Shown piece by piece: positions 35,024 to 43,211 of a DNA stretch of 51,814 nt. A program made the translations under genes and the position numbers. The notes beneath the pieces were generated by a model that saw only the letters and a program-made list of their open reading frames with translations, made no database searches and was not told the origin of the DNA. This DNA comes from Phenylobacterium sp. (GTDB taxonomy: Bacteria; Pseudomonadota; Alphaproteobacteria; Caulobacterales; Caulobacteraceae): NCBI RefSeq assembly GCF_031181185.1, contig NZ_JAPSKZ010000003.1, positions 1 to 51,814 of the forward strand, given 5' to 3'. Positions within the stretch are counted from its first letter, which is position 1; each line of letters opens with the position of its first letter.

Positions 35024-35082
35024 GGTCTTGGTGACCGAAGCACCGCCGACTCGCGCAGGTCGGGGCATCAGTTTTGGAACCC

Positions 35083-35334
35083 ATGCGAGTCATCCGTTCA
35101 CACCCCCCTTTCGACCACGGCGCCGCGCTCAGGGTGCCCCCGCCGCACGACCAGAAGAGCTGGGCCGTGCTGTGGAGCTGGCTGGGCGACGAGGCTCAAT
35201 CGGTGGCCGAGGCGGCGGCGGTGCAGGTGCGCACGCCCGAGGGTCCGGTCGTGGCCCATTGCGGCGACTGGATCGTGCTGTCGCACTCCGGCCGCTTCCA
35301 CGTCGCCCACGCGGTCCGCGCCTGCGACGCGTGA
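35083..35334 (+). CDS. small conserved hypothetical protein
   Basis: 83 residues from the ATG at 35083 (a TTG three codons earlier is possible). Rich in His and Trp (SWAVLWSWLGDEAQSVAEAAAV, then GDWIVLSHSGRFHVAHAVRAC). No membrane segment or known motif. It ends ten bases before the convergent tadC stop. Coding character is supported by the clean protein-like composition, but I do not recognise a family. Confidence 0.6.
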   Translation: MRVIRSHPPFDHGAALRVPPPHDQKSWAVLWSWLGDEAQSVAEAAAVQVRTPEGPVVAHCGDWIVLSHSGRFHVAHAVRACDA

Positions 35335-35344
35335 GGCGCTGACC

Positions 35345-36301
35345 TCACCAGCTGGTGTTCAGGACCTGGACGATGGCCGGCCCGATCAGCACCACGAACA
35401 GCGGCGGCAGGATGAAGGCGATCATCGGGACCGTGAGCGTCGCGGGCAGCCGCGCCGCCTTCTCCTCGGCCTTCATCATCCGCGTGTCGCGGAACTCCGA
35501 GGCCAGGACGCGCAGGGCCTGAGCCAGCGGCGTGCCGTACTTTTCCGTCTGGACCAGCGTGTTGACCAGGCCGCGGACCTGAGGCGTGGCCACCCGGCGG
35601 GCCAGGCCCATCAGCGCCTCGCGGCGGTCCGGCAGAAAGCCCAACTCGACGGCGGTCAGGCCCAGCTCGTCGGCAAGCTCGGGCGCGCTGGCGCCGATCT
35701 CGCGGGCGACGCGGGTGAGCGAGGCGTCTAGGCTCAGGCCCGCCTCGGCGCAGATCACGAAGAGGTCCAGCGCGTCGGGCAGACCTTTCTGGATCTTCTG
35801 ATGCCGTTTGGTGATGGCGTTCCTCAGCAGCAGGCGCGGCAGGTAGAGGCCCGCGCAGGCGCCGCCAACGCCGACCATCAACCGACGCATCATGTCGGTG
35901 TCGTGCAGCAGCGACGGCGCGAAGAGCCAGGCCGCGACACCGAGCGCGACCGGGGCGATGACGCGGACGGCCAGGAACACCGAGGTGGCGTCGCTCGAGC
36001 GCCAGCCCGCCTGGACAAGCAGGCTCGCCGCCTTCTTGGCCTCGTCTCCGCGGTTCAGCTTCAGGGCCTCCACCAGCCGGCGGGCCAGGCCCACGGAGCG
36101 GGCGCGCTCGGTCCGGCGCGGCCGCAGCAGCTCGGCGCGCAGTTCGCGGCGGCGCTTGGCGTGCGCCCGGGCGCGGACCGCGACGGGGTCGCCGGGCGAG
36201 AGCGCGCGCAGTACGGCAAGGATCGCGAGGAAGTTGGCGACGCCGACCGCCAGCGCGATGGCTGGAGCCCCGGGGGCGGTGGCGAGGATATCCAGGCTCA
36301 T
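35345..36301 (-). CDS. tadC: Tad pilus inner-membrane platform protein TadC
   Basis: 318 residues. An N-terminal transmembrane segment, a cytoplasmic region and the GspF/TadC domain (about 140-290) with DALDLFVICAEAGLSLDASLTRVA and LVNTLVQTEKYGTPLAQALRVL, then a C-terminal hydrophobic segment (IAFILPPLFVVLIGPAIVQ). With TadB it forms the platform for Flp pilus extension. Its ATG overlaps the tadB stop in ATGA. Last gene of the pilus transcript; Caulobacter name cpaH. Confidence 0.95.
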   Translation of the reverse strand: MSLDILATAPGAPAIALAVGVANFLAILAVLRALSPGDPVAVRARAHAKRRRELRAELLRPRRTERARSVGLARRLVEALKLNRGDEAKKAASLLVQAGWRSSDATSVFLAVRVIAPVALGVAAWLFAPSLLHDTDMMRRLMVGVGGACAGLYLPRLLLRNAITKRHQKIQKGLPDALDLFVICAEAGLSLDASLTRVAREIGASAPELADELGLTAVELGFLPDRREALMGLARRVATPQVRGLVNTLVQTEKYGTPLAQALRVLASEFRDTRMMKAEEKAARLPATLTVPMIAFILPPLFVVLIGPAIVQVLNTSW

Positions 36302-37251
36302 ATCTCGAACCTCACCATCTTTCGCATGATCAGGCCGCCGACGGTCAGGCTGGCGAAGCCCGCCGCCATCATCAGCCGCCCCATAGGGTCGGTCAGCAGC
36401 ACGCGCATGTAGTCGGGGCTGGTGAACGTCATCAGTCCGGCCATGACGAACGGCAGGCAGCCGATGATCAGGGCGCTGGCCGTCGCCTCGGACGACATGG
36501 CCTTGATCTTCAGGCGCATCTGCTGCCGGCGGCGCAGGATCTGCTCGAGGTTCTCCAGCGTCTCGGCGAGGTTGCCGCCGGTCTCGCGCTGGACGGACAG
36601 GCTGATGACCAGGAAGTTAAACTCAGGCAGGCCGATGCGCTTGGCCGACTGCCACATGGCGTCCTCGATGGGCATGCCCAGGCGGATCTGGTCGGCGATG
36701 CCGCGGAACTCCTCGCCCACAGGATCGGCGATCTCGCGACCGACGACGCCGATGGTCTCGGTGACTGGCAGGCCCGCGCGCAGGCCCCGCACGATCAGCG
36801 CGATCCCCTCGGCGAAAACTCTGAGGAAGCGGTTGCGGCGGCGCGCCATCAGGAAGTTGACCGCCAGGTGCGGCATGACCACGGCTTCGGCGACAGCGCT
36901 CAGCAGGACCATGGCCGGGGGCGCACCCAGCGCAAGGCCCAGGATCAGCGCCACGAGTCCGATCATCGCCGTCGCCGCGCCGTAGTGGCCGATGGTGATC
37001 GGCAGGCCCGTAGCTTCGAGGCGCGAGCGCAGGACCGCCGGCTTGGGCAGCAGGCGCTGGGCCAGAGTATCCAGGCGCGAGGCCCCGGGCTTGGCCAACT
37101 GGAGGGCGTCGGCCTTCGAAGCCGCGGCGCGGGGCTGGCCTAGCGCCCGGGCGCGCTTGGCGAGCTTGCGCTTGCCCGAGCCGCCAGGAGCCGCCGCCGC
37201 CAGCAGCAGCAGGGCCGCGCCGGCCGTCGCAATCAGGACGAGCAGGCTCAT
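36298..37251 (-). CDS. tadB: Tad pilus inner-membrane platform protein TadB
   Basis: 317 residues. Same GspF-type layout as TadC: N-terminal helix, basic linker (about 25-60), paired helices at about 95-140, the F domain (ALIVRGLRAGLPVTETIGVVGREI, then LSVQRETGGNLAETLENLEQILR) and C-terminal helices. Its ATG overlaps the cpaF stop in ATGA. Caulobacter name cpaG. Confidence 0.95.
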   Translation of the reverse strand: MSLLVLIATAGAALLLLAAAAPGGSGKRKLAKRARALGQPRAAASKADALQLAKPGASRLDTLAQRLLPKPAVLRSRLEATGLPITIGHYGAATAMIGLVALILGLALGAPPAMVLLSAVAEAVVMPHLAVNFLMARRRNRFLRVFAEGIALIVRGLRAGLPVTETIGVVGREIADPVGEEFRGIADQIRLGMPIEDAMWQSAKRIGLPEFNFLVISLSVQRETGGNLAETLENLEQILRRRQQMRLKIKAMSSEATASALIIGCLPFVMAGLMTFTSPDYMRVLLTDPMGRLMMAAGFASLTVGGLIMRKMVRFEI

Positions 37252-38654
37252 CCGATGGCGTCCAGCAGCATTCGGTCGAGGCCGAAGTACTCGGCGCGCG
37301 AGGTGAAGTTCGGACGCAGGCCGGAGGACTCGAAGCGGCCCTTCAGCTTGCCGTCGGCGGCTTCGCCTTCGAACTTGTAGGAGAACAGCTCCTGCGTGGT
37401 GATGACGTCGCCTTCCATGCCCACCACCTCGGTGACGCTGGTGACGCGGCGCATGCCGTCACGCATCCGGCTGATCTGCACGATCATCTGCACGGCGGCC
37501 GCGATCTGGGTGCGCACAGCCTGGGCGGGCAGGTTGACGCCCGACATGCCCACCATGTTCTCGAGACGCGTCAGGGCTTCGCGCGGACGGTTGGCGTGGA
37601 TCGTGCCGAGCGATCCGTCGTGGCCGGTATTCATGGCCTGCAGCATGTCCAAGGCTTCGCCGCCCCGGATTTCACCCAGGATGATGCGGTCGGGCCGCAT
37701 CCGCAGGGCGTTCTTCACCAGGTCGCGCATGTGAATCTCGCCCTTGCCTTCCAGGTTGGCCGGGCGGGTCTCCAGGCGCACGACGTGCGGCTGCTGCAGC
37801 TGCAGTTCGGCGGCGTCCTCGATGGTGACCACCCGCTCGTCGGCGGCGATCATCTGCGAGAGCGCGTTCAGCAGGGTGGTCTTGCCCGAGCCGGTGCCGC
37901 CCGAGATCAGGATGTTGAGCCGCGAGCGCGAGGCGATCTTCAGCACCGTCGCCATCTCAGGGGAGATGTTCCCCTGCCGAGCCATGACGTCGAGGTCGAT
38001 GCGGCGCTTCGAGAACTTCCGGATGGAGATCGACGGCCCGTCGATGGCCAGCGGCGGGATGATGATGTTCACCCGGCTGCCGTCCTGCAGGCGGGCGTCC
38101 ACCAGAGGCGAGGACTCGTCCACGCGGCGGCCGATCTGGCTGACGATCCGGCCGGCGACGGCCATGACGTGAGAGTTGTCGCGGAAGCGGGCGTCGGCCA
38201 GCTGAAGCTTGCCGCCCTTTTCCACGTATATCTGCTTGGCGCCGTTCACCATGATGTCGGTGATCGTCTCATCCGCCAGCAGCGGCTCGAGCGGCCCCAG
38301 GCCCAGCATGTCGTTGAGCAGCAGGGTGACGAGTTCGCCCTGTTCGCGCTGGTTGAGCTGCAGCTTCAGCTCGGCGACGAGTTCGGCGACGACGCCGGCC
38401 AGCTGGCGGCCCAGCTCGTCACGATCCAGGCGGCTGGCGGCCTCGCTGTCGATCCGCTGCAGCAGCAGCGGCTGGACCACGCGCGCGGCGTCCTGAATCT
38501 TCTCGTCGGCCGGCGCCTGCGGCGCAGGCTGGGGATCGGGCTTCAGGACCGCCTCGGCGGCGCTCGCCAGATTGTCGTTGGTCAGCACCGTCAGGCGCGG
38601 GCGCGCCGGGGGCGGACTCTGAGGATCGGGCGAGAGGCCCCTGCGACCGAACAT
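37248..38654 (-). CDS. cpaF: Tad pilus assembly ATPase CpaF/TadA
   Basis: 468 residues from the ATG at 38654, two bases after the cpaE stop, with GGGGAA upstream; an earlier in-frame start would overlap cpaE. GspE-type secretion ATPase: Walker [14 protein letters not shown], Walker [16 protein letters not shown], then the His-box [22 protein letters not shown]. It powers Flp pilus extension and retraction at the inner membrane. The N-terminal ~70 residues are Pro-rich and variable. Confidence 0.97.
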   Translation of the reverse strand: MFGRRGLSPDPQSPPPARPRLTVLTNDNLASAAEAVLKPDPQPAPQAPADEKIQDAARVVQPLLLQRIDSEAASRLDRDELGRQLAGVVAELVAELKLQLNQREQGELVTLLLNDMLGLGPLEPLLADETITDIMVNGAKQIYVEKGGKLQLADARFRDNSHVMAVAGRIVSQIGRRVDESSPLVDARLQDGSRVNIIIPPLAIDGPSISIRKFSKRRIDLDVMARQGNISPEMATVLKIASRSRLNILISGGTGSGKTTLLNALSQMIAADERVVTIEDAAELQLQQPHVVRLETRPANLEGKGEIHMRDLVKNALRMRPDRIILGEIRGGEALDMLQAMNTGHDGSLGTIHANRPREALTRLENMVGMSGVNLPAQAVRTQIAAAVQMIVQISRMRDGMRRVTSVTEVVGMEGDVITTQELFSYKFEGEAADGKLKGRFESSGLRPNFTSRAEYFGLDRMLLDAIG

Positions 38655-38656
38655 GC

Positions 38657-39871
38657 CTATTTCCCCAGTATCTTCTTGAGCCACGACTCGCGGCCGGCCG
38701 GCTCAACCGTCGTTTCGCCACCGAGGATGCGGGCCGAAAGGCGGCGCAGCTCGGCGGCCAGCGGCCCCTGACCGGCGGTCGCCAGCAGGGGCTTGCCCTG
38801 CTCCGCCGCCGATGTGGCGGCCTTCGCGTCGTGCGGCAGGATCGCATCCAGCTTGCGGCCGAGGCCGCGCTCGAACTCCGCCTGCGGGACCTCGCCCGCC
38901 ACCCCGCCCGAGCGATTGGCGACAACGAGCGTCTCGCCACTGCGCACGTGGCCCATGAGGCCCAGCAGGCGCTGGGCGTCGCGCATGCCCGGCAGGCTGA
39001 GGTCGGTGACGATGACCGCCACGTCGGCGCGGGCGAGCGCCGCCCGGCTGAGCGGGTCCAGCCTGCGCGGCGTGTCGACGACGATCGCCTCGGATCCGCC
39101 TTCCGCGAGGGCGCCGAGCAATTCCTCCAGCCCGTCGCCGCGCAGGTTCAGTTCGGTTTCCAGCGGCTCCTCGGCGGCCAGCACGCGCAGCTGCTCGCCG
39201 GCGTGCGCGACGGCCGAACCGATCAGCAAGCTGTCGATCCGCTCGGGGTTGGCCAACAACTCGCGTAGGCCGCGGCCCGGCTCCAGGTCCAGGTTGAGAC
39301 AGGCGGCGCCGAACTGGAGGTCGAGGTCCAGCAGCACCGTGGGCTGTTTGCGCTCCTGGGCGGCCGCCCAGGCGATGGAGGTGGCGACGGCCGTCGCCCC
39401 CACGCCGCCGCGAGCCCCGATCAGGGCCACGGTCCGGCAGGTGGCAGGCTTCGGACCGGCGGGCCGTTCGCGCGTCTCGGCGTCGCGCAGGGCTTCGGCC
39501 AGGGCGTCGGCGCTCACCGGCTTGACCAGGTAGTCGCTCACGCCGAGCGCCATCAGGCGCCGATACAGCCCGACGTCGTTCGCAGCGCCGACGGCCACCA
39601 CGCGGGTGTGCGGCTCGCACACCTCGGCCAGGGCGTCCATACCGGCCAGCACGTCGTCGCAGTCGCTGATGTCGACCAGCAGCACCGCCGGCGCCGGATG
39701 GCTCTGCAGGTGGGCGACGGCGGCGGCAAGACCGCCTTCGCGGACGCGGTTCTGCGGCCAGCCGAGCTGGAGCGCCGCTTGACGGACCACCTCGCGGGTG
39801 ACCTCGTCGGCGACGACGGCCAGCATGTCGCGGGGGCGTTCGCCGCCAGGGGCGATGCGGGGCAGGGCCAT
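38657..39871 (-). CDS. cpaE: pilus localisation ATPase CpaE (TadZ)
   Basis: 404 residues with GAAGG before the ATG. The N-terminal receiver-like domain (about 15-130, with VLLVDISDCDDVLAG) resembles a response regulator. The C-terminal half is a MinD/ParA-type ATPase whose P-loop reads IGARGGVGATAVATSIAW, lacking the usual Lys (GGVGKT), as in many TadZ proteins. CpaE positions the pilus machinery at the cell pole in Caulobacter. It directly follows cpaC here with no cpaD gene between. Confidence 0.94.
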   Translation of the reverse strand: MALPRIAPGGERPRDMLAVVADEVTREVVRQAALQLGWPQNRVREGGLAAAVAHLQSHPAPAVLLVDISDCDDVLAGMDALAEVCEPHTRVVAVGAANDVGLYRRLMALGVSDYLVKPVSADALAEALRDAETRERPAGPKPATCRTVALIGARGGVGATAVATSIAWAAAQERKQPTVLLDLDLQFGAACLNLDLEPGRGLRELLANPERIDSLLIGSAVAHAGEQLRVLAAEEPLETELNLRGDGLEELLGALAEGGSEAIVVDTPRRLDPLSRAALARADVAVIVTDLSLPGMRDAQRLLGLMGHVRSGETLVVANRSGGVAGEVPQAEFERGLGRKLDAILPHDAKAATSAAEQGKPLLATAGQGPLAAELRRLSARILGGETTVEPAGRESWLKKILGK

Positions 39872-39873
39872 GG

Positions 39874-41331
39874 CTATTGACCTTCGTCCGTGGTGTCGGT
39901 GTTCGGCAGCGGCTTCACCTTGCCGGCCTGGACGCGTTTGACGGCGTTGAGGGCGGCGTCCCCAGCCGGCGCGGCCGGGTTGGCGCCTTCGGTGAGGTGG
40001 GCCGGCTCGGCGACCATCGCAGCCAGGTTTCGCGCATTGGCCTGGGAGTTCAGGTCCTCGGGCGTCGCGAGCTTCTGCCTCGAGGGTTTCACCAGATAGG
40101 GCGTCACGATGATGACGAGCTCAGACTCGCTCTTCTGGAAGTCCTTCGACCGGAACAGCTGGCCCAGGACCGGGATGTCGCCTAAGCCCGGCATCTTGCG
40201 GACGACGTCGTTGGACGTGTTCTGCAGCAGGCCCGCGATCGAGAAGCTTTGGCCGCTGCCCAGTTCGACGGTCGTCTCCGCCCGCCGGGTGGTGAGCGCG
40301 GGCAGGGTGAGCTGGTTGATCGTGACGGCGCCCGCCTCGGACAGCTGGCTCACTTCCGGACGCACGTTGAGGCTGATGCGGCCGCCGTCCATTACCGTGG
40401 CGACGAACGCCAGGCTGACGCCGAACTGCTTGTATTCGACGGTGATCTTCTCGTCTTCCTGGGCGACCGGAATCGGATACTCGCCGCCGGCCAGGAAGCT
40501 GGCGGGCTCCCCCGAAACCGCCGTCAGGTTCGGCTCGGCGAGGACCTTCACCAGGCCCTTGCGGCTCAGCAGGTCGACCAGCACGTTCACGTCGACGTCG
40601 CCGTCCCGATAGCTTCCGGCGACCGCGTCGGCGCCGACGAGCCGGGTGAGCACGTCGCGGCCCGTCGCCAGACCGATGGCGCCGCTGCCGATCTGGCCGA
40701 CGGCGTTCCAGTTGACGCCGATCAGCTTGCGGGCGTCGCGGGACACCTCGACGACCCGGACGCGCAGGTTGACCTGATTGGTCTGCTCGACAGCGATCCG
40801 GTTGATCAGCCGCCCGGACTTCGCCTCGCCGTCGCCCGGGAGGAACTGGCTGGCGATGCGCAGGACGTCGGCGCCTTCCGCGGCCGAGCCAGCCTTGCCG
40901 CTGAGGATCAGGGCGCCGTCCACGCTCTCGACCTCGATCTGGCTATTGGGCGCGTGGCGCTTCAGAGCCGCGCTGAGGCGGGCGGTGTCGATGGCGACGT
41001 TGACCGCCAGGTTCGCGATCATCTGTTCCTTGCCGTCCAGCGCGAAGAGGCTGGTGGCGCCGGGCGCCTTGCCCAGGACGTAAACCAGCGTCGGAGACTT
41101 CACCTGCACGTCGGCGATCTTCGGATCGGCGATGAAGACCGTGGCGGCCGGGCGGTCCAGGCGGATCAGCCGGCCCTTGCCGGCCTCGACCTTCAGCTCG
41201 GTGGGCACGTCACCCATTACGGCGGCGTCGGCGTGAGCCGCCTGCGGCGCAGCAGCGCCGAAGGTGAGGGACACGGCGGCGGCGATGGCCGTCACCGTCT
41301 TCGGGAGGGTCTTCATGGGCGCGCGGTTCAC
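39874..41331 (-). CDS. cpaC: Tad pilus outer-membrane secretin CpaC (RcpA)
   Basis: 485 residues from the GTG at 41331, which overlaps the cpaB stop in GTGA and has GGAG upstream; the ATG at 41316 is the alternative. A signal peptide ends AAHADA. N0/BON-type domains (about 45-190) are followed by the secretin core with GEPASFLAGGEYPIPV and the late VPVLGQLFRSKDFQKSESELVIIVTP block. It forms the outer-membrane channel for the pilus. Confidence 0.96.
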   Translation of the reverse strand: MNRAPMKTLPKTVTAIAAAVSLTFGAAAPQAAHADAAVMGDVPTELKVEAGKGRLIRLDRPAATVFIADPKIADVQVKSPTLVYVLGKAPGATSLFALDGKEQMIANLAVNVAIDTARLSAALKRHAPNSQIEVESVDGALILSGKAGSAAEGADVLRIASQFLPGDGEAKSGRLINRIAVEQTNQVNLRVRVVEVSRDARKLIGVNWNAVGQIGSGAIGLATGRDVLTRLVGADAVAGSYRDGDVDVNVLVDLLSRKGLVKVLAEPNLTAVSGEPASFLAGGEYPIPVAQEDEKITVEYKQFGVSLAFVATVMDGGRISLNVRPEVSQLSEAGAVTINQLTLPALTTRRAETTVELGSGQSFSIAGLLQNTSNDVVRKMPGLGDIPVLGQLFRSKDFQKSESELVIIVTPYLVKPSRQKLATPEDLNSQANARNLAAMVAEPAHLTEGANPAAPAGDAALNAVKRVQAGKVKPLPNTDTTDEGQ

Positions 41332-42215
41332 GAGGCGGCTCCGAGGTTCGAGGTGGAGCCGCGGATGACTTCGACGGCCGGTGCGGCCGCGCGGCGCGGA
41401 GCACGAGCCGGGGCAGTAGCCGCGGAGGCGGCGACCGGCGTCACCCGGGGCGCGCCGCCTTGGGTGGCCTCGCTGTCCCAGGTGCGGGTAACGGCGTGCT
41501 GCGGCAGGCCAGGTTCGCCGGGCGTGGCCAGGCTGCGGAGGCTCAGCGACAGCTTGCCGAGTTCGGTCACCAGCGTGACGATCTCAGCCTGCTTGGGCGA
41601 GACTTCCAGGGTTGCGGTCTGCGGGACCAGGACCTCGCCCTTCGGATTGGACGAGCGCTGGTCGATGCCGACCACGCGAACATCAGTCAGCACCGTTTCG
41701 CTTACGTAGCGCTTCTGCTCCGCGCCCAGCTGACGGCTGAGCACCAGGTCGACGCGGTCGCCTGGGAAGATGAAGCCGGCGACGCCGGTGCTGGCGGACA
41801 CATTGATGGTCACGGCGCGATACCCGGGCTTGAGCACCGCGGCCAGGAAGCCCCGCTCGCCCGGCTGCACGACGCGCTGGGTCGTGAGGGGCTCGCCGGC
41901 CACCAGGTCGGCGCGGGCCACGGCGCCGGCCAGCTTGGCCGGGCTACTCGCAGCGCTGGTCAGGTAGCCCGCGGTCGAGGCGTCGGCCGGCCACTGCTGC
42001 CAGCGGATGTCCGCGGGCTTCAGGATCGTGCCGGCGGGCAGAGCGCGGCTGGCCACCAGGACCTGCACGGCCGCCGGGGCCGCGGCCCTGCCGGCGGCGG
42101 CGGTCTGGGCGGCCTGGTCCAGCTGAGCCTGCGCCCACTGCTGGGTCGTGTAGACGGCGCCGGCGGACAGGAGGGCCGCGGCGCCCAGGAACATCAGGCG
42201 ACGTGAGGAAACCAC
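41328..42215 (-). CDS. cpaB: Flp pilus assembly protein CpaB (RcpC)
   Basis: 295 residues from a GTG at 42215 with GGGAAGAG upstream. A signal-anchor (about 7-25) leads into an SAF domain (VQVLVASRALPAGTILKPADIRWQQW, then AGEPLTTQRVV) and a RcpC/CpaB domain with FIFPGDRVDLVLSR. It acts with the secretin in the periplasm. The stop overlaps the cpaC start. Confidence 0.95.
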   Translation of the reverse strand: MVSSRRLMFLGAAALLSAGAVYTTQQWAQAQLDQAAQTAAAGRAAAPAAVQVLVASRALPAGTILKPADIRWQQWPADASTAGYLTSAASSPAKLAGAVARADLVAGEPLTTQRVVQPGERGFLAAVLKPGYRAVTINVSASTGVAGFIFPGDRVDLVLSRQLGAEQKRYVSETVLTDVRVVGIDQRSSNPKGEVLVPQTATLEVSPKQAEIVTLVTELGKLSLSLRSLATPGEPGLPQHAVTRTWDSEATQGGAPRVTPVAASAATAPARAPRRAAAPAVEVIRGSTSNLGAAS

Positions 42216-42227
42216 GGGGTCTCTTCC

Positions 42228-42734
42228 CTAGAAGGTTGCGGTGAGGTGCTGGACCAGCACCCAGGCGCCGCCGACGGCCAGCGGCGCGCCGAACGGCATC
42301 GGTTGAGCAAGGCCCGCGTCGCTCTCCGCGGCGCCCTCGATCTTGGCAGGGCGCGGCATCAGGCGGCGCGCGGGGCTCAGCATCAGGACGGCCAGCGCGA
42401 CGCCGGCCAGGGAGGTCACGAGGGCGAAGCCCGAGAGATAGGCGGGGCCGGCCCACAGCGCGATCGCGGTGGCCAGCTTGACGTCGCCGCCGCCGACCCA
42501 GCCGCGGGCGAACAGCACAAGGCCCACGCCGAGGGTGAGGACGCCGATGGCGAGACCGGCCAGCCAAGCGCCGAAGGGGAGGGCGGCGGCGGTCGGGAGG
42601 TAGCTTGCGGCGACCAGCAGGCAGACCCGGTTCGGGATCAGGTACCTGGAGACGTCGCTCGCCGCAGCCCAGACGAGGCCGGCGGCAGAGAGAACGAGGG
42701 CGAACAACATCGCCGCGTCAGAAACGTGGTGCAT
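42228..42734 (-). CDS. cpaA: prepilin peptidase CpaA (TadV), A24 family
   Basis: 168 residues, polytopic. The two catalytic aspartates of A24 peptidases are Asp27 in SDVSRYLIPNR and Asp84 in WVGGGDVKL (the GxGD motif). It cleaves the leader of the Flp pilin and of the TadE-type pseudopilins encoded nearby. It lacks the N-terminal methylase domain, as usual for CpaA. It lies 67 bases after pilA, with a stem-loop in between. Confidence 0.95.
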   Translation of the reverse strand: MHHVSDAAMLFALVLSAAGLVWAAASDVSRYLIPNRVCLLVAASYLPTAAALPFGAWLAGLAIGVLTLGVGLVLFARGWVGGGDVKLATAIALWAGPAYLSGFALVTSLAGVALAVLMLSPARRLMPRPAKIEGAAESDAGLAQPMPFGAPLAVGGAWVLVQHLTATF

Positions 42735-42762
42735 CGTTCGCCCTCGATTTCGGAAGTTTGGT

Positions 42763-42782
42763 GCGGGCCTGAACCGGCCCGC
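42763..42782 (-). other. stem-loop between pilA and cpaA
   Basis: GCGGGCC (42763-42769), a six-base loop, GGCCCGC (42776-42782): a perfect 7-bp hairpin 19 bases after the pilA stop, with no T-run behind it. It could protect the abundant pilin mRNA from 3' decay or partly reduce read-through into cpaA. Confidence 0.6.
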
Positions 42783-42801
42783 TCGTAGTCAGAACCTGAA
42801 C

Positions 42802-42969
42802 TTACTTTTGCAGTTCGGTCTGCACGGCCGTGAACTTGGTGCTCAGGGCGGTCTTGATGCCCGGCAGAGCGGCGGTCATCGCGAGCGCGATGAAGGCGGC
42901 GATCAGGCCGTATTCGATGGCGGTGGCGCCCTTGCGGTCACCGGCGAGCTTCTTGAGCAGGTTGGTCAT
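42802..42969 (-). CDS. pilA: Flp/Fap-type major pilin PilA
   Basis: 55 residues from the ATG at 42969 with GAGGAAC upstream. A basic leader (MTNLLKKLAGDRKG) is followed by ATAIEYGLIAAFIALAMTAAL: cleavage after Gly14 by CpaA would leave the conserved Flp motif with Glu-Tyr at positions 5 and 6 of the mature protein. The mature pilin is 41 residues, typical of Flp pilins. A CtrA site lies 71 bases upstream. Confidence 0.97.
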   Translation of the reverse strand: MTNLLKKLAGDRKGATAIEYGLIAAFIALAMTAALPGIKTALSTKFTAVQTELQK

Positions 42970-43039
42970 TGCGGAGTTCCTCGATTTGACTTCCCCGGCC
43001 AGAGCTCCCTCGTGGTGTCCCCGCCGGATGGAAGCCAAT

Positions 43040-43055
43040 TTAATCCAGCATTAAC
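43040..43055. promoter_or_regulatory. CtrA binding site upstream of pilA
   Basis: TTAA-TCCAGCA-TTAAC is an exact match to the full CtrA box (TTAA-N7-TTAAC), 71 bases before the pilA ATG in an AT-rich intergenic region of 242 bases. In Caulobacter crescentus pilA is a known CtrA-activated gene, so the same control is expected here. Confidence 0.88.
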
Positions 43056-43211
43056 TATCCGCAATGGTTGCAATCTGCGACATAACGTACACCAAATGCG
43101 TGCATTAAAAGTCAATCGTCGCGATAAGGTGACGCTTATTCTGGTCTCGAAGTGGGATTGGACGCAAATTGACCCAAATTGGGCCTTGGCCATGAGGTGT
43201 ATTGGCCTCTT

